Assembly (NCBI GenBank): GCA_021786915.1
Contig: JAJYMP010000649.1
Span: forward strand, 1-5,136
From: Chloroflexota bacterium
GTDB taxonomy: Bacteria > Chloroflexota > Limnocylindria > Limnocylindrales > CSP1-4
Reading direction: 5' to 3'
DNA length: 5,136 nt
Positions 1 through 5,136 of the stretch are shown here, one piece after another. Below the pieces are notes generated by a model that saw only the letters and a list, made by a program, of their open reading frames with translations, was not told where the DNA came from and ran no database searches. The position numbers were made by a program, and so were the translations under genes. How positions within the stretch are numbered: the stretch's first letter is position 1; the number at the start of each line of letters is the position of its first letter.

Positions 1-1
1 C

Positions 2-373
2 GTGTTCGATCCCAAGATGAGCATGGGCTCGATGGTGCAGGTCAAGACCACCACGCGGGCGGGTAACTGGGTCCTCGGGGACAAGAACGAACTGCCGGAG
101 TTCGTCCACCCCCGGCTCTTCTACGCCTTCGTCGATCTCGTGCCCACCAGCCCGGAGGTGTACATCGTGCCCTCCACGGTGGTGGCCGACTTCCTTGCCG
201 CCTCGCACCGGGCCTTCCTCGCCAGAGGCGGTAAGGACAACCCGGTGCGCTCGCTCAGGCGGCGGCACGGATCCGAGGTGCCGGGATACCCGGACGGCTG
301 GCTGGAGCGGTACCGCGACCGCTGGGACTACCTGCAGGCCGAGCCCGAAGCCTCGCCAGCTGAGCATGCCTGA
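2..373 (+). CDS. PD-(D/E)XK-like nuclease-family protein, C-terminal part (5' end outside window)
   Basis: The frame is open to the left edge, so the GTG at position 2 is probably internal. Directly visible, numbering from that GTG, is a hydrophobic strand with Q-V-K-T at residues 13-16 and D-P-K at 3-5. Next come G-N-W-V-L-G, then strands F-Y-A-F-V-D-L and V-Y-I-V-P-S-T-V-V-A-D-F-L. This order (Q-x-K strand, 'FYxFVDL', 'YIVPSxVVA') is that of small uncharacterised restriction-like proteins (DUF4365-like fold). There the Q-x-K lies in the PD-(D/E)XK core and the first catalytic acid sits just upstream, here outside the window. The C-terminus is basic (RSLRRRHG), then aromatic (WLERYRDRWDYL). 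Relatives are usually about 150-180 residues, so 30-60 may be missing. Nuclease activity is inferred; some family members have no known substrate. The stop TGA is at 371-373. Confidence 0.72.
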   Translation: MFDPKMSMGSMVQVKTTTRAGNWVLGDKNELPEFVHPRLFYAFVDLVPTSPEVYIVPSTVVADFLAASHRAFLARGGKDNPVRSLRRRHGSEVPGYPDGWLERYRDRWDYLQAEPEASPAEHA

Positions 374-408
374 ATGGGGGCCCCGGAGTTGGTGGTCGGA
401 GGATGGTG

Positions 409-537
409 GTGGCGAGAGAACTGCGGCTGGAGGCCCATGCCCGGCGACCCACGCAGTGGGCTCAGTGGCTCGGCGTGGACCATGGTTTCGTGACGTTCGA
501 GCGCCCCGGTGACGGAGATTGGCGCGAACAGGACTGA
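409..537 (+). CDS. Possible small protein (42 aa) downstream of the nuclease gene
   Basis: A short plus-strand frame can start at GTG 409, with GGAGG at 398-402 spaced 6 nt before it; ATG 403 is in frame but too close to that site. The product would begin MARELRLEAHARRPTQWAQW, continue through LGVDHGFVTFERPGDGDW and end REQD. About three quarters of its third codon positions are G or C, and its mix of charged and aromatic residues is protein-like, unlike the competing frames here. No family is recognised. It starts 35 bases after the nuclease stop on the same strand, so it could be co-transcribed, or it could be the tail of a decayed gene. It ends 15 bases before the stop of the minus-strand coding stretch at 553-669. 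Confidence 0.33.
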   Translation: MARELRLEAHARRPTQWAQWLGVDHGFVTFERPGDGDWREQD

Positions 538-552
538 ACCGACCTCTGCCTG

Positions 553-669
553 TCAGGTGAGCCGCGCCTGCACCAGCGCGAAACCGTCAGGTCCGAGGTT
601 GGCCTCCGACACGCGGCCCGCTCTCGGGAACTTCGCCTCGATGAACCGGGTGTAGGCCAGTTCCGGCAC
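553..669 (-). pseudogene. Short coding-like stretch or gene tail downstream of the OLD gene
   Basis: Read on the minus strand this frame gives V-P-E-L-A-Y-T-R-F-I-E-A-K-F, then PRAGRVSEANLGPDGF and ALVQARLT before a TGA at 553-555. About 90 percent of third codon positions are G or C, and composition is protein-like throughout, so it looks like real coding sequence. It lies in a different frame from the OLD gene, and its coding character begins almost exactly where that gene stops (680-682). A GTG at 667-669 could start a 38-residue protein 10 bases after the OLD stop, but no Shine-Dalgarno sequence precedes it. It may be a small coupled gene, the remnant of a downstream gene, or the OLD protein's original C-terminus lost through a frameshift. 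No family is recognised. Confidence 0.45.
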
Positions 670-679
670 GCGGTTCGGA

Positions 680-2695
680 TCAGGGCGCCGACGCGGTGGT
701 CCCCTGACGCCTCGGATGGGACAGGCTCATGAACAGTGCCGCGACGTCGGACGGCACATCGCCCTCGCTCATGTGCCGCGCGATGGCCACGCCATCCTCG
801 ACGACCCGGTAGTCGCGGCTCAGCACCTTCTCGGAGATGGTCCGCAGCGCGCGCTTGCGGTTGGGGTCGCGTTCGAGCAGCTCGGCAGCGGCCGCTAGGT
901 CAGCGTCGCTGGCACCGTTGCTGACGAGCCAGCGCTGGACGGCGGCGGGCATGAAGAACCCCTCGATCTCATTGACGCTCAGCAGGCGTGCATCCACACG
1001 TCCGCCGAACCGCTGGACAAGTTCGAGGCGCTGCTTCTCGGTGTCGTGCCCGTTGTCCATGACCACGAACACCGCCGCGTCGCGATAGACGAGGTCAAGC
1101 AGCCGGGCCACCTGCACCGTGAGCGCCGAGCCTCCCGCGGGGTAGAAGCGGATCCCCTGCAGGTCAGGCCGCAAGCCAAAGCGCTCGGCCCACGTCTTCA
1201 GGATCGCGGCATCCGAGGCGCCTTCGACAACCACGAACTGGCTGGCGAGCAGGACATCCGCTGGGGAGGCGCCCACCAACGCGGCCACCTCGGTCAGGTC
1301 GGATGGCACCGAAATGGCGTGGTTCCGAACGCGCGCCGTGCGACCATCCGGTAGGTGTAGTTCTTCGGTGCGGGGCCGGACGAGGCGGATGCCATCGGGC
1401 GGCACGGCGTCTACAAAGAGCGGGGCGTGGGAGACGACGATCGTCTGCACTCCGAAGGTCGGCAGACTGATCAGCTGCTGCGCCACACGGCGCTGCAGAC
1501 TCGGATGCAGCCCGACCTCGGGCTCCTCAACAAGGAGGAGGACCGAGCGTTGAAGACTGACAAGGTCTGGATCGCCATACAGGTCGAGGACGGCGAGTGC
1601 TGCGGCTCGCTGAGCCCCCGCGCCGAGCCGCTCAAGCGGCTCGCCCGGCGATTCTGGTACTCCCTCCGAAGGCTCGAACGGCTCTGCCACGCGAACGTCA
1701 AGATCGTCAAGCAGAGCATCGATCGCCCGTCGAGCAACGTCCCAGCCGGACCGCTGACCCATTGCCGTCAGCAGACGCCGGAATTCTGCTCCAAGGCTGG
1801 CGCCCTGCCCGAGGTACCGCCGCAGTGAGGCATCGAACCGGGACTCGACGTCCTCGACCGCGTAGTCGACCGCCTTCGGCAGATGTCGCAGATACTCGCC
1901 GAAACCGCCTGCACTGAATGTCGCGCGGGGCACGCCATCTTCGTCGAGCTCCGACAGGCTCTCCGGCTCATCCTCAAGGTATGAGAGCGCCCGGCCTTGA
2001 ATCAGCGGACGCAGCAGGTCTGCGGCCGACGGTTGGGGGGCTTCCGGACCCGGGACGGCGACGATCCATCCGGGATCGGGAAAGTCGCGCAGTGGCGACA
2101 GTGAGAGGTCGTCCTCTCCTTCAAGTCGATAGAGCGCCGAGAGCAGCCCGCCGAGGACCTGCCAGCGGACCCACACGCCGTGCCGGTCGCGGCGCGCCAA
2201 GCCGGTACGATGGAATGCCTCGACGATGTCGCGGTCTTTGCCGGAGTCGGCGGCATCCACAGTCTCGACCCCGCTCCACGCGCGACCCATCACCGAGTTC
2301 GCGCCCATCACGAGGCAGCGCTCTGCACCCCCGTCAGGTCCGGTGAACAGCGTACCGAAGCGCAGCCGCTCGCCGTCCATGTAGGGTTCCCAGACCTCGC
2401 GTTCGTGCGGGTTGAGGTCGCCGTACTCCCCCACGACGAACGGCATCTCCTCGGCCTTCGGTGTGGAGACGCTGCCCGCTGTGCGCGGCGTCCCGTCTCC
2501 GACCCGGGCTGCGGATGTGGCGTAGGTAAAGGAACGTCCGAGACCGTCCTTGTCGAGGTACAGGCAGCGGATCGCGTCGATGAGGGTGGACTTGCCAGCG
2601 TTGTTGGGCCCGATCAGGAGGGTCGCCTGCCCGAACGTCAGTTCCGCGTCGTAGAAGCAGCGGAAGCGATGCAGGATCAACCGTTCCAGACGCAT
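680..2695 (-). CDS. OLD-family ATP-dependent endonuclease (ABC/RecF-type ATPase + TOPRIM)
   Basis: A complete 671-residue protein. The N-terminus MRLERLILHRFRCFYDAELT is the usual RecF/SMC-like first strand. Walker A is GPNNAGKS (29-36); an ABC signature-like L-G-A-G-A-Q-R is at 357-363; Walker B with E-E-P-E is at about 385-393, followed by GLHP; the switch histidine is in VVSHAP (H423). A long insert of about 300 residues separates Walker A from the signature. The TOPRIM domain starts at about 487 with VVVEGASD (E491), continues to V-V-M-D-N-G-H-D (D547, D551) and an E-I-E-G-F-F motif near 576-581, then a helical tail. This is the OLD architecture: an ATPase dimer controlling metal-dependent DNA or RNA cleavage, acting in the cytoplasm in phage defence (P2 Old, GajA of Gabija, fused PARIS proteins). 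The second TOPRIM acid is displaced: D-N-G replaces D-x-D. No UvrD-like partner is visible. ATG 2695 fits the domain start and a leaderless promoter 6 nt upstream. Confidence 0.9.
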   Translation of the reverse strand: MRLERLILHRFRCFYDAELTFGQATLLIGPNNAGKSTLIDAIRCLYLDKDGLGRSFTYATSAARVGDGTPRTAGSVSTPKAEEMPFVVGEYGDLNPHEREVWEPYMDGERLRFGTLFTGPDGGAERCLVMGANSVMGRAWSGVETVDAADSGKDRDIVEAFHRTGLARRDRHGVWVRWQVLGGLLSALYRLEGEDDLSLSPLRDFPDPGWIVAVPGPEAPQPSAADLLRPLIQGRALSYLEDEPESLSELDEDGVPRATFSAGGFGEYLRHLPKAVDYAVEDVESRFDASLRRYLGQGASLGAEFRRLLTAMGQRSGWDVARRAIDALLDDLDVRVAEPFEPSEGVPESPGEPLERLGAGAQRAAALAVLDLYGDPDLVSLQRSVLLLVEEPEVGLHPSLQRRVAQQLISLPTFGVQTIVVSHAPLFVDAVPPDGIRLVRPRTEELHLPDGRTARVRNHAISVPSDLTEVAALVGASPADVLLASQFVVVEGASDAAILKTWAERFGLRPDLQGIRFYPAGGSALTVQVARLLDLVYRDAAVFVVMDNGHDTEKQRLELVQRFGGRVDARLLSVNEIEGFFMPAAVQRWLVSNGASDADLAAAAELLERDPNRKRALRTISEKVLSRDYRVVEDGVAIARHMSEGDVPSDVAALFMSLSHPRRQGTTASAP

Positions 2696-2701
2696 AGGGG
2701 C

Positions 2702-2707
2702 AGTGTA
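2702..2707 (-). promoter_or_regulatory. -10 element of a probable leaderless promoter for the OLD gene
   Basis: On the minus strand the hexamer reads TACACT, a TANNNT-type -10. Exactly 6 nt separate it from the A of the ATG at 2695, so transcription would start at or next to the start codon. There is no Shine-Dalgarno sequence between them (CCCCT only), which agrees with leaderless translation. No convincing -35 hexamer is seen 16-19 nt upstream. The element lies in the 42-base gap between the upstream fragment and the OLD gene, suggesting independent transcription. Confidence 0.5.
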
Positions 2708-2737
2708 GGGCGCCGACCGCAGCCTCTTACCGGTGAC

Positions 2738-2950
2738 TCATCCCTGACGTGCTCCGGGGACTTGGCTCACACAGGCGGCCCAGAAGGCGGCCACTGCCGC
2801 GACGTCAGTGCGCTCGGTGGCCCGGATCTCGGCCGCAGGATCGGCGAGCGTTAGATGCGCGGTCAGCTCCACCCGCTCCATGCGCAGGGCAGCATAAACG
2901 TCGAGGACGGGCAGCCCGTCATTGTCCAGTCTCTCTGACAGGCGGAGTCG
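2738..2950 (-). pseudogene. C-terminal fragment of an unidentified protein upstream of the OLD gene
   Basis: From about 2950 down to the TGA at 2738-2740 the minus strand reads RLRLSERLDNDGLPVLDVYA, then ALRMERVELTAHLTLADPAA, EIRATERTDVAAVAAFWAAC and a short tail SQVPGARQG. Composition is protein-like and nearly four fifths of third positions are G or C. The same frame stays open upstream to an ATG at 3112, but residues before about 55 are Pro/Ser/Arg/Gly-rich, with no ribosome site at the ATGs at 3112, 3073 or 3013. They look like translated non-coding DNA. This is therefore most simply the 3' remnant of a gene whose 5' part was lost or frameshifted. A short gene from ATG 2881 is an alternative; a TANNNT hexamer (TATGCT, 2891-2896) lies 9 nt before it. 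The family is not recognised. Position, 42 bases upstream of the OLD gene on the same strand, would suit a former partner gene. Confidence 0.4.
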
Positions 2951-3290
2951 ACACGCCGAGCCGCGAGACCCCGCGGCGGCGGGAGAAGCTCTGGGGGCGA
3001 CATCCGATCCCATCGAACCCGGCCGGAGCACCGCGTCGGCCTGAGGGGGACCGACCGGTTGCTGCGCGGTCATCGAGCCGGGGCTCTCGCGCGCTCGTGA
3101 TGGACACCTCATTTGTACGGGAGGGATCGTCAGCAGTCAGGATCGCGGCCCGAGTACGCGAGACGTCAAGTCGACGGGTCGGCCGAGTCTGACAGCGTCG
3201 GCAGGACTGCACGCAGCGGGGCCTCGATCTCACGACGGTCAACCTGACGATGCGGCGAATGCGAACGGGGGGCCCTCGGCGCCACCTGAC
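2951..3290. other. Intergenic stretch with no intact gene; traces of a decayed minus-strand frame
   Basis: About 340 bases with no frame that is convincingly coding over its length; long open frames exist on both strands, as expected at this GC content, but their products are Arg/Pro/Ser-rich. One local exception on the minus strand is 3243-3166, which reads VDRREIEAPLRAVLPTLSDS then ADPST before a TGA. It looks like the end of a protein. An adjacent frame immediately upstream gives AEGPPFAFAASSG and a stop. A frame break near 3245 could once have joined these two, but no family is recognised. The 9-bp word acctgacga occurs twice, at 3242-3250 and 3284-3292. No tRNA, rRNA or CRISPR structure was seen. 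Confidence 0.3.
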
Positions 3291-3321
3291 GAACCGGGGC
3301 CCCGTGGGGAGGCCCCGGTTC
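3291..3321 (-). terminator. 11-bp GC-rich hairpin, probable terminator of the secreted-protein gene
   Basis: GAACCGGGGCC (3291-3301) pairs perfectly with GGCCCCGGTTC (3311-3321) around a 9-base loop that can itself partly pair. It lies 55 bases beyond the stop codon of the secreted-protein gene on the minus strand. Neither side has a proper T-run, so termination would be of the U-tract-poor kind common in high-GC genomes. A smaller 5-bp hairpin (GGCGT/ACGCC, 3349-3363) sits between this one and the stop codon. Confidence 0.55.
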
Positions 3322-3375
3322 CTGTTCGCTCCCTGAGTGGGCGCGTAGGGCGTTGCCCACGCCGCCCTTGTGGCC

Positions 3376-4611
3376 CTACGGGGCGGCGGTGATCGTCGCG
3401 CTGCCGTTGCCGACGAAGCCGACCCAGACTGCCACCGGAGTGGTGCTGGAAAACCCGGGGACGGTCCCACTCGCGAGCTGCGAGAGCGTGTAGGTGCTGG
3501 TGCCAGCGTCGAGGCCGCCCAGCACATACATGGACGTCGTGCCGGTGACCGTCAGCGAACCCATGCTCGCGTAGGTGTCGCCGTTCAGGCCGGTGAGACA
3601 ACCGTTGGCGTCCCACGCGAAGAAGCTGCCGTCGCCGCCGGTGTCGAAGTAGACGTTGGTCGCGACGGGCGTGCCGCTGGCCGTGACGGTGTACCCGCTC
3701 GCTGCCAACGCGCCGAGCGTGCCGACCGCCACGTAGAACCCGTTGTCGGCGTACGTGGTGACGCCCGTGGTGGTCAGGGTCACCGCACCGCTGCTGGTCA
3801 CGGCCTGAGAGGCCGTGCCACCGCCAGCCAGCGGCACCGAGGTGCGTGGCGCGGCCGACCGGCAGAACCCGCCGCCGGTGTTGTACGTGGCATCGCCGCT
3901 AACCGTGAAGTAGTTCACGTCGAACGACAGCAGCGAATACGACGTCAGCGTGAACGACGCGCTGCCTGCCGACAGGCCCACGCCGTTGGCGTAGAAGCAG
4001 CCGCCCCCGAAGGAGAGGCCGATGCCGTCCACGTTGGCGACCGCGTTGGCAAAGTACGTCGGGATGCTGTTGGCGGGCTCCCCGCCCCAGTCGGACCAGT
4101 CGTTGACGTCCAGCGGCACGGTGAGGGTGAAGGTGCCGCCCGCCAGCGTGTAGGCATCCACGTTCGTGGAAGCCACGGCGTGGGACCACCAGTACTTCGA
4201 GTAGCCCGCCGTGTCGTAGGTGAACTTGCCGTTCGTGTTGGCCTCGAAGTACAGACGCACGGACGCCGGGGTGCCGCAATCGCCTGACGAACCTGCACCG
4301 GAGTAGGTGAAGGCGGCTTCTTGCGAGGCCGTGATCGTGAAGGTGGCCGTGATCGTCTTGCCGGTCAGGTCCCCGAGCAGGCTCGGCGTCTGGGAGGTGG
4401 TGAGGAGCGCCGTGGTGGGCGACTCGGGGAAGGTGAAGTTGGCGAGACTCGTGGCCGTCGCGGGGGCATTCGTCGGTACGTACGCGGCGCCGCCCGCGTT
4501 GATGTTCCAGACGCTCCACAGGTTGGTGGTCTTGGAGGACGCGAGCGCGGCGCCGGACAGCAGCCCGGCCAGCAGCAGTGCGGCCGTCACGGCCGCGAAG
4601 AAGCGTTTCAT
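3376..4611 (-). CDS. Secreted two-part beta-rich protein of unknown function (Sec signal peptide)
   Basis: The start is the ATG at 4609-4611: it begins the signal peptide MKRFFAAVTAALLLAGLLSG-AALA and has GAGGT 5 nt upstream. In-frame ATG 4713 would add 34 residues with no secretion logic. The protein has 411 residues; signal peptidase I would cut after A24 (A-L-A|S), leaving about 387 residues. There is no lipobox cysteine, LPXTG motif or C-terminal membrane segment, so it should be released or loosely held outside the membrane. The mature chain is rich in Thr, Ser, Ala and Gly in alternating strand patterns and poor in Lys and Arg. Two halves are suggested (about 28-228 and 229-411), each with two cysteines (C112, C205; C250, C338) that could form one disulfide per half. 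RLYFEANTNGKFTY (119-132) and NVYFDTGGDGSFFAWD (319-334) look alike, hinting at duplication or a shared fold. Aromatic patches (KYWWSH; NDWSDWGGEP) could suit carbohydrate binding, which is only inference. No named family is recognised. Confidence 0.82.
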   Translation of the reverse strand: MKRFFAAVTAALLLAGLLSGAALASSKTTNLWSVWNINAGGAAYVPTNAPATATSLANFTFPESPTTALLTTSQTPSLLGDLTGKTITATFTITASQEAAFTYSGAGSSGDCGTPASVRLYFEANTNGKFTYDTAGYSKYWWSHAVASTNVDAYTLAGGTFTLTVPLDVNDWSDWGGEPANSIPTYFANAVANVDGIGLSFGGGCFYANGVGLSAGSASFTLTSYSLLSFDVNYFTVSGDATYNTGGGFCRSAAPRTSVPLAGGGTASQAVTSSGAVTLTTTGVTTYADNGFYVAVGTLGALAASGYTVTASGTPVATNVYFDTGGDGSFFAWDANGCLTGLNGDTYASMGSLTVTGTTSMYVLGGLDAGTSTYTLSQLASGTVPGFSSTTPVAVWVGFVGNGSATITAAP

Positions 4612-4616
4612 CGAAT

Positions 4617-4621
4617 ACCTC
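4617..4621 (-). promoter_or_regulatory. Ribosome binding site deciding the secreted protein's start
   Basis: The minus strand reads GAGGT followed by ATTCG and the ATG at 4611, a normal spacing of 5 nt. It favours this start over the in-frame ATG at 4713 and places the signal peptide exactly at the N-terminus. Confidence 0.75.
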
Positions 4622-4724
4622 GTGCAGTCCGTTGATGGATGGGACGCGCGCAGGAGGGCGTGTGGGTTGCCGGACACCACTCCTCTCTCCCCCGGACGGG
4701 CTCCGCCGCCCACCGAGCGCGGTC

Positions 4725-4749
4725 CGGGACCTCACCCGGCCCGGTCCCG
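4725..4749. repeat. 7-bp inverted repeat in the upstream region
   Basis: CGGGACC (4725-4731) and GGTCCCG (4743-4749) are perfect complements around an 11-base C-rich loop. It lies 114 bases upstream of the secreted protein's start and would fold in a leader transcript if the promoter is further upstream. It could equally be an operator or chance in GC-rich DNA. Confidence 0.35.
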
Positions 4750-4910
4750 CTCAGACGACCACGCGGAGCGACGGGTCGGTCTCGCCAGTGGCTCAGCGCG
4801 GTCCCGGCGGCCGGGTATGGACAGCGCGTCATCGCCTCCCGTCAGTGCGTCCGGGTATGCACCCCGTGGCCGGAGAAGTCAAGCGGGTTGGTACGGGATG
4901 TCACACCATC

Positions 4911-4928
4911 CGGTGCCCGCTGGCACCG
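4911..4928. repeat. Perfect 7-bp hairpin with 4-nt loop
   Basis: CGGTGCC (4911-4917), loop CGCT, GGCACCG (4922-4928). It has no T-run on either side. It could terminate a minus-strand transcript entering from beyond the right edge or serve as a protein-binding site. A second, shorter palindrome GTGCG-GT-CGCAC lies at 4964-4975. Confidence 0.4.
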
Positions 4929-4996
4929 CCTTGGGGAGAAGTCCACCAACGGGCGCCGTTGCGGTGCGGTCGCACACCACTTCGTGAACAGGTCCC

Positions 4997-5027
4997 TTGA
5001 CAGGGCACGGCCCCCGCACGCCACACT
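4997..5027 (+). promoter_or_regulatory. Possible plus-strand sigma-70-type promoter pointing out of the window
   Basis: A perfect TTGACA at 4997-5002 is followed after 19 nt by CACACT (5022-5027), a weak -10 matching TATAAT at three positions. The spacing is longer than the usual 17. It would drive a gene beyond 5136, consistent with the GGGAGGA at 5116-5122. Without the downstream sequence this stays tentative. Confidence 0.25.
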
Positions 5028-5136
5028 GTGTATCCAACGAAGGGGGGTATCGACAGCGGTGCGCGTCCCGCCGCTGGATCTGGATCGCGACGCTGGGAAG
5101 CCCACCCCTTCCCGTAGGGAGGACCACCCCCCGTCC

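Larger units (their letters stand above)
4813..5058 (+). repeat. 14-bp near-identical direct repeat built on GGGTAT (4813-4826 and 5045-5058)
   Basis: The two copies, GGGTATGGACAGCG at 4813 and GGGTATCGACAGCG at 5045, agree at 13 of 14 positions. Both are followed by CGCGTC-like sequence: directly as CGTC in the first, after three bases as CGCGTC in the second. A third GGGTAT is at 4853-4858. GGGTAT is the known -10 of SigB/SigF-type promoters in actinobacteria, but a matching GTTT-like -35 is not seen at the right distance for the first two copies; the third has only GTGT 13 nt upstream. Confidence 0.4.
4622..5136. other. Long non-coding upstream region of the secreted-protein gene
   Basis: About 515 bases with no frame I would call a gene: the open frames on both strands give Arg/Pro/Ser-rich products lacking ribosome sites and recognisable motifs. 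The region holds several inverted repeats, three GGGTAT words on the plus strand (4813, 4853, 5045) and a TTGACA at 4997. On the minus strand no TANNNT hexamer is found between 4618 and about 5000, so the promoter of the secreted-protein gene is not visible and may be of an alternative-sigma type or far upstream. A GGGAGGA at 5116-5122 near the right edge could be a ribosome site for a plus-strand gene beginning just outside the window. Confidence 0.5.

Noticed and set aside
374..493. Alternative 39-residue plus-strand frame from ATG 374, touching the nuclease stop
   Set aside because: The product is Gly/Trp/Pro-rich with poor coding character compared with the 409-537 frame.
680..2695. Reading the OLD protein as Gabija GajA
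   Set aside because: No UvrD-like GajB helicase is present on either side in this window; the architecture alone does not separate GajA from other OLD classes.
2996..3020. GGTTCGA-like tRNA T-arm word on the minus strand
   Set aside because: The flanks do not form a 5-bp T-stem and no acceptor or anticodon stems fit.
3100..3192. MDTSFVREGS at 3100 resembling the start of a PIN-domain toxin
   Set aside because: The rest of the frame lacks the PIN acidic residues, is Arg/Ser-rich and ends after about 30 residues; chance resemblance.
2919..3527. Minus-strand open frame of 202 residues across the intergenic stretch
   Set aside because: It starts inside the secreted-protein gene, is Arg/Ser/Pro-rich, has no RBS and would overlap the terminator hairpins.
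3370..4287. Long plus-strand open frame (305 residues) opposite the secreted-protein gene
   Set aside because: It is antisense to a gene with RBS, signal peptide and sensible composition; its product is Arg/Gly/Ala/Val-rich with no motif.
4612..4713. Extended N-terminus of the secreted protein from ATG 4713
   Set aside because: It would bury the signal peptide 34 residues in; GAGGT and MKRFF at 4611 give a far better start.
4842..5127. Minus-strand open frames of 82 and 87 residues near the right edge
   Set aside because: Compositions look random, there are no RBS or motifs, and the two overlap in different frames.

Overview
High-GC bacterial DNA with G/C-biased third codon positions. One gene looks leaderless: a TANNNT-type -10 element ends 6 nt before its ATG. 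This suits an actinobacterial or chloroflexotal genome, but nothing seen fixes the taxon.

Layout. (1) 1-373, plus strand: 3' part of a PD-(D/E)XK-like nuclease-family gene cut by the window edge. A possible 42-residue frame (409-537) follows. (2) 553-2695, minus strand: a complete 671-residue OLD-family protein (ABC/RecF-type ATPase plus TOPRIM nuclease domain), followed in another frame by a short coding-like stretch (553-669) meeting the plus-strand genes tail to tail. (3) 2738-3375: no intact gene recognised. It holds a C-terminal gene fragment just upstream of the OLD gene and traces of a second decayed minus-strand frame. (4) 3291-4611, minus strand: a secreted 411-residue beta-rich protein of unknown function, with a strong ribosome site, a clear Sec signal peptide and hairpins beyond its stop. 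(5) 4612-5136: about 525 bases without a supportable gene, holding inverted repeats, a 14-bp near-identical direct repeat built on GGGTAT, and a possible plus-strand promoter whose gene would lie beyond the window.

Biology. The left half resembles a small accessory or defence island: an OLD-type ATPase-nuclease close to a PD-(D/E)XK-type protein, surrounded by fragments. OLD proteins act in phage defence alone (P2 Old) or with partners (GajA with the GajB helicase in Gabija; ATPase plus TOPRIM in PARIS). No UvrD-like helicase is visible, so Gabija is not supported within this window. The OLD gene appears as a stand-alone unit with its own promoter. The secreted-protein gene looks functionally unrelated and carries its own RBS and probable terminator.
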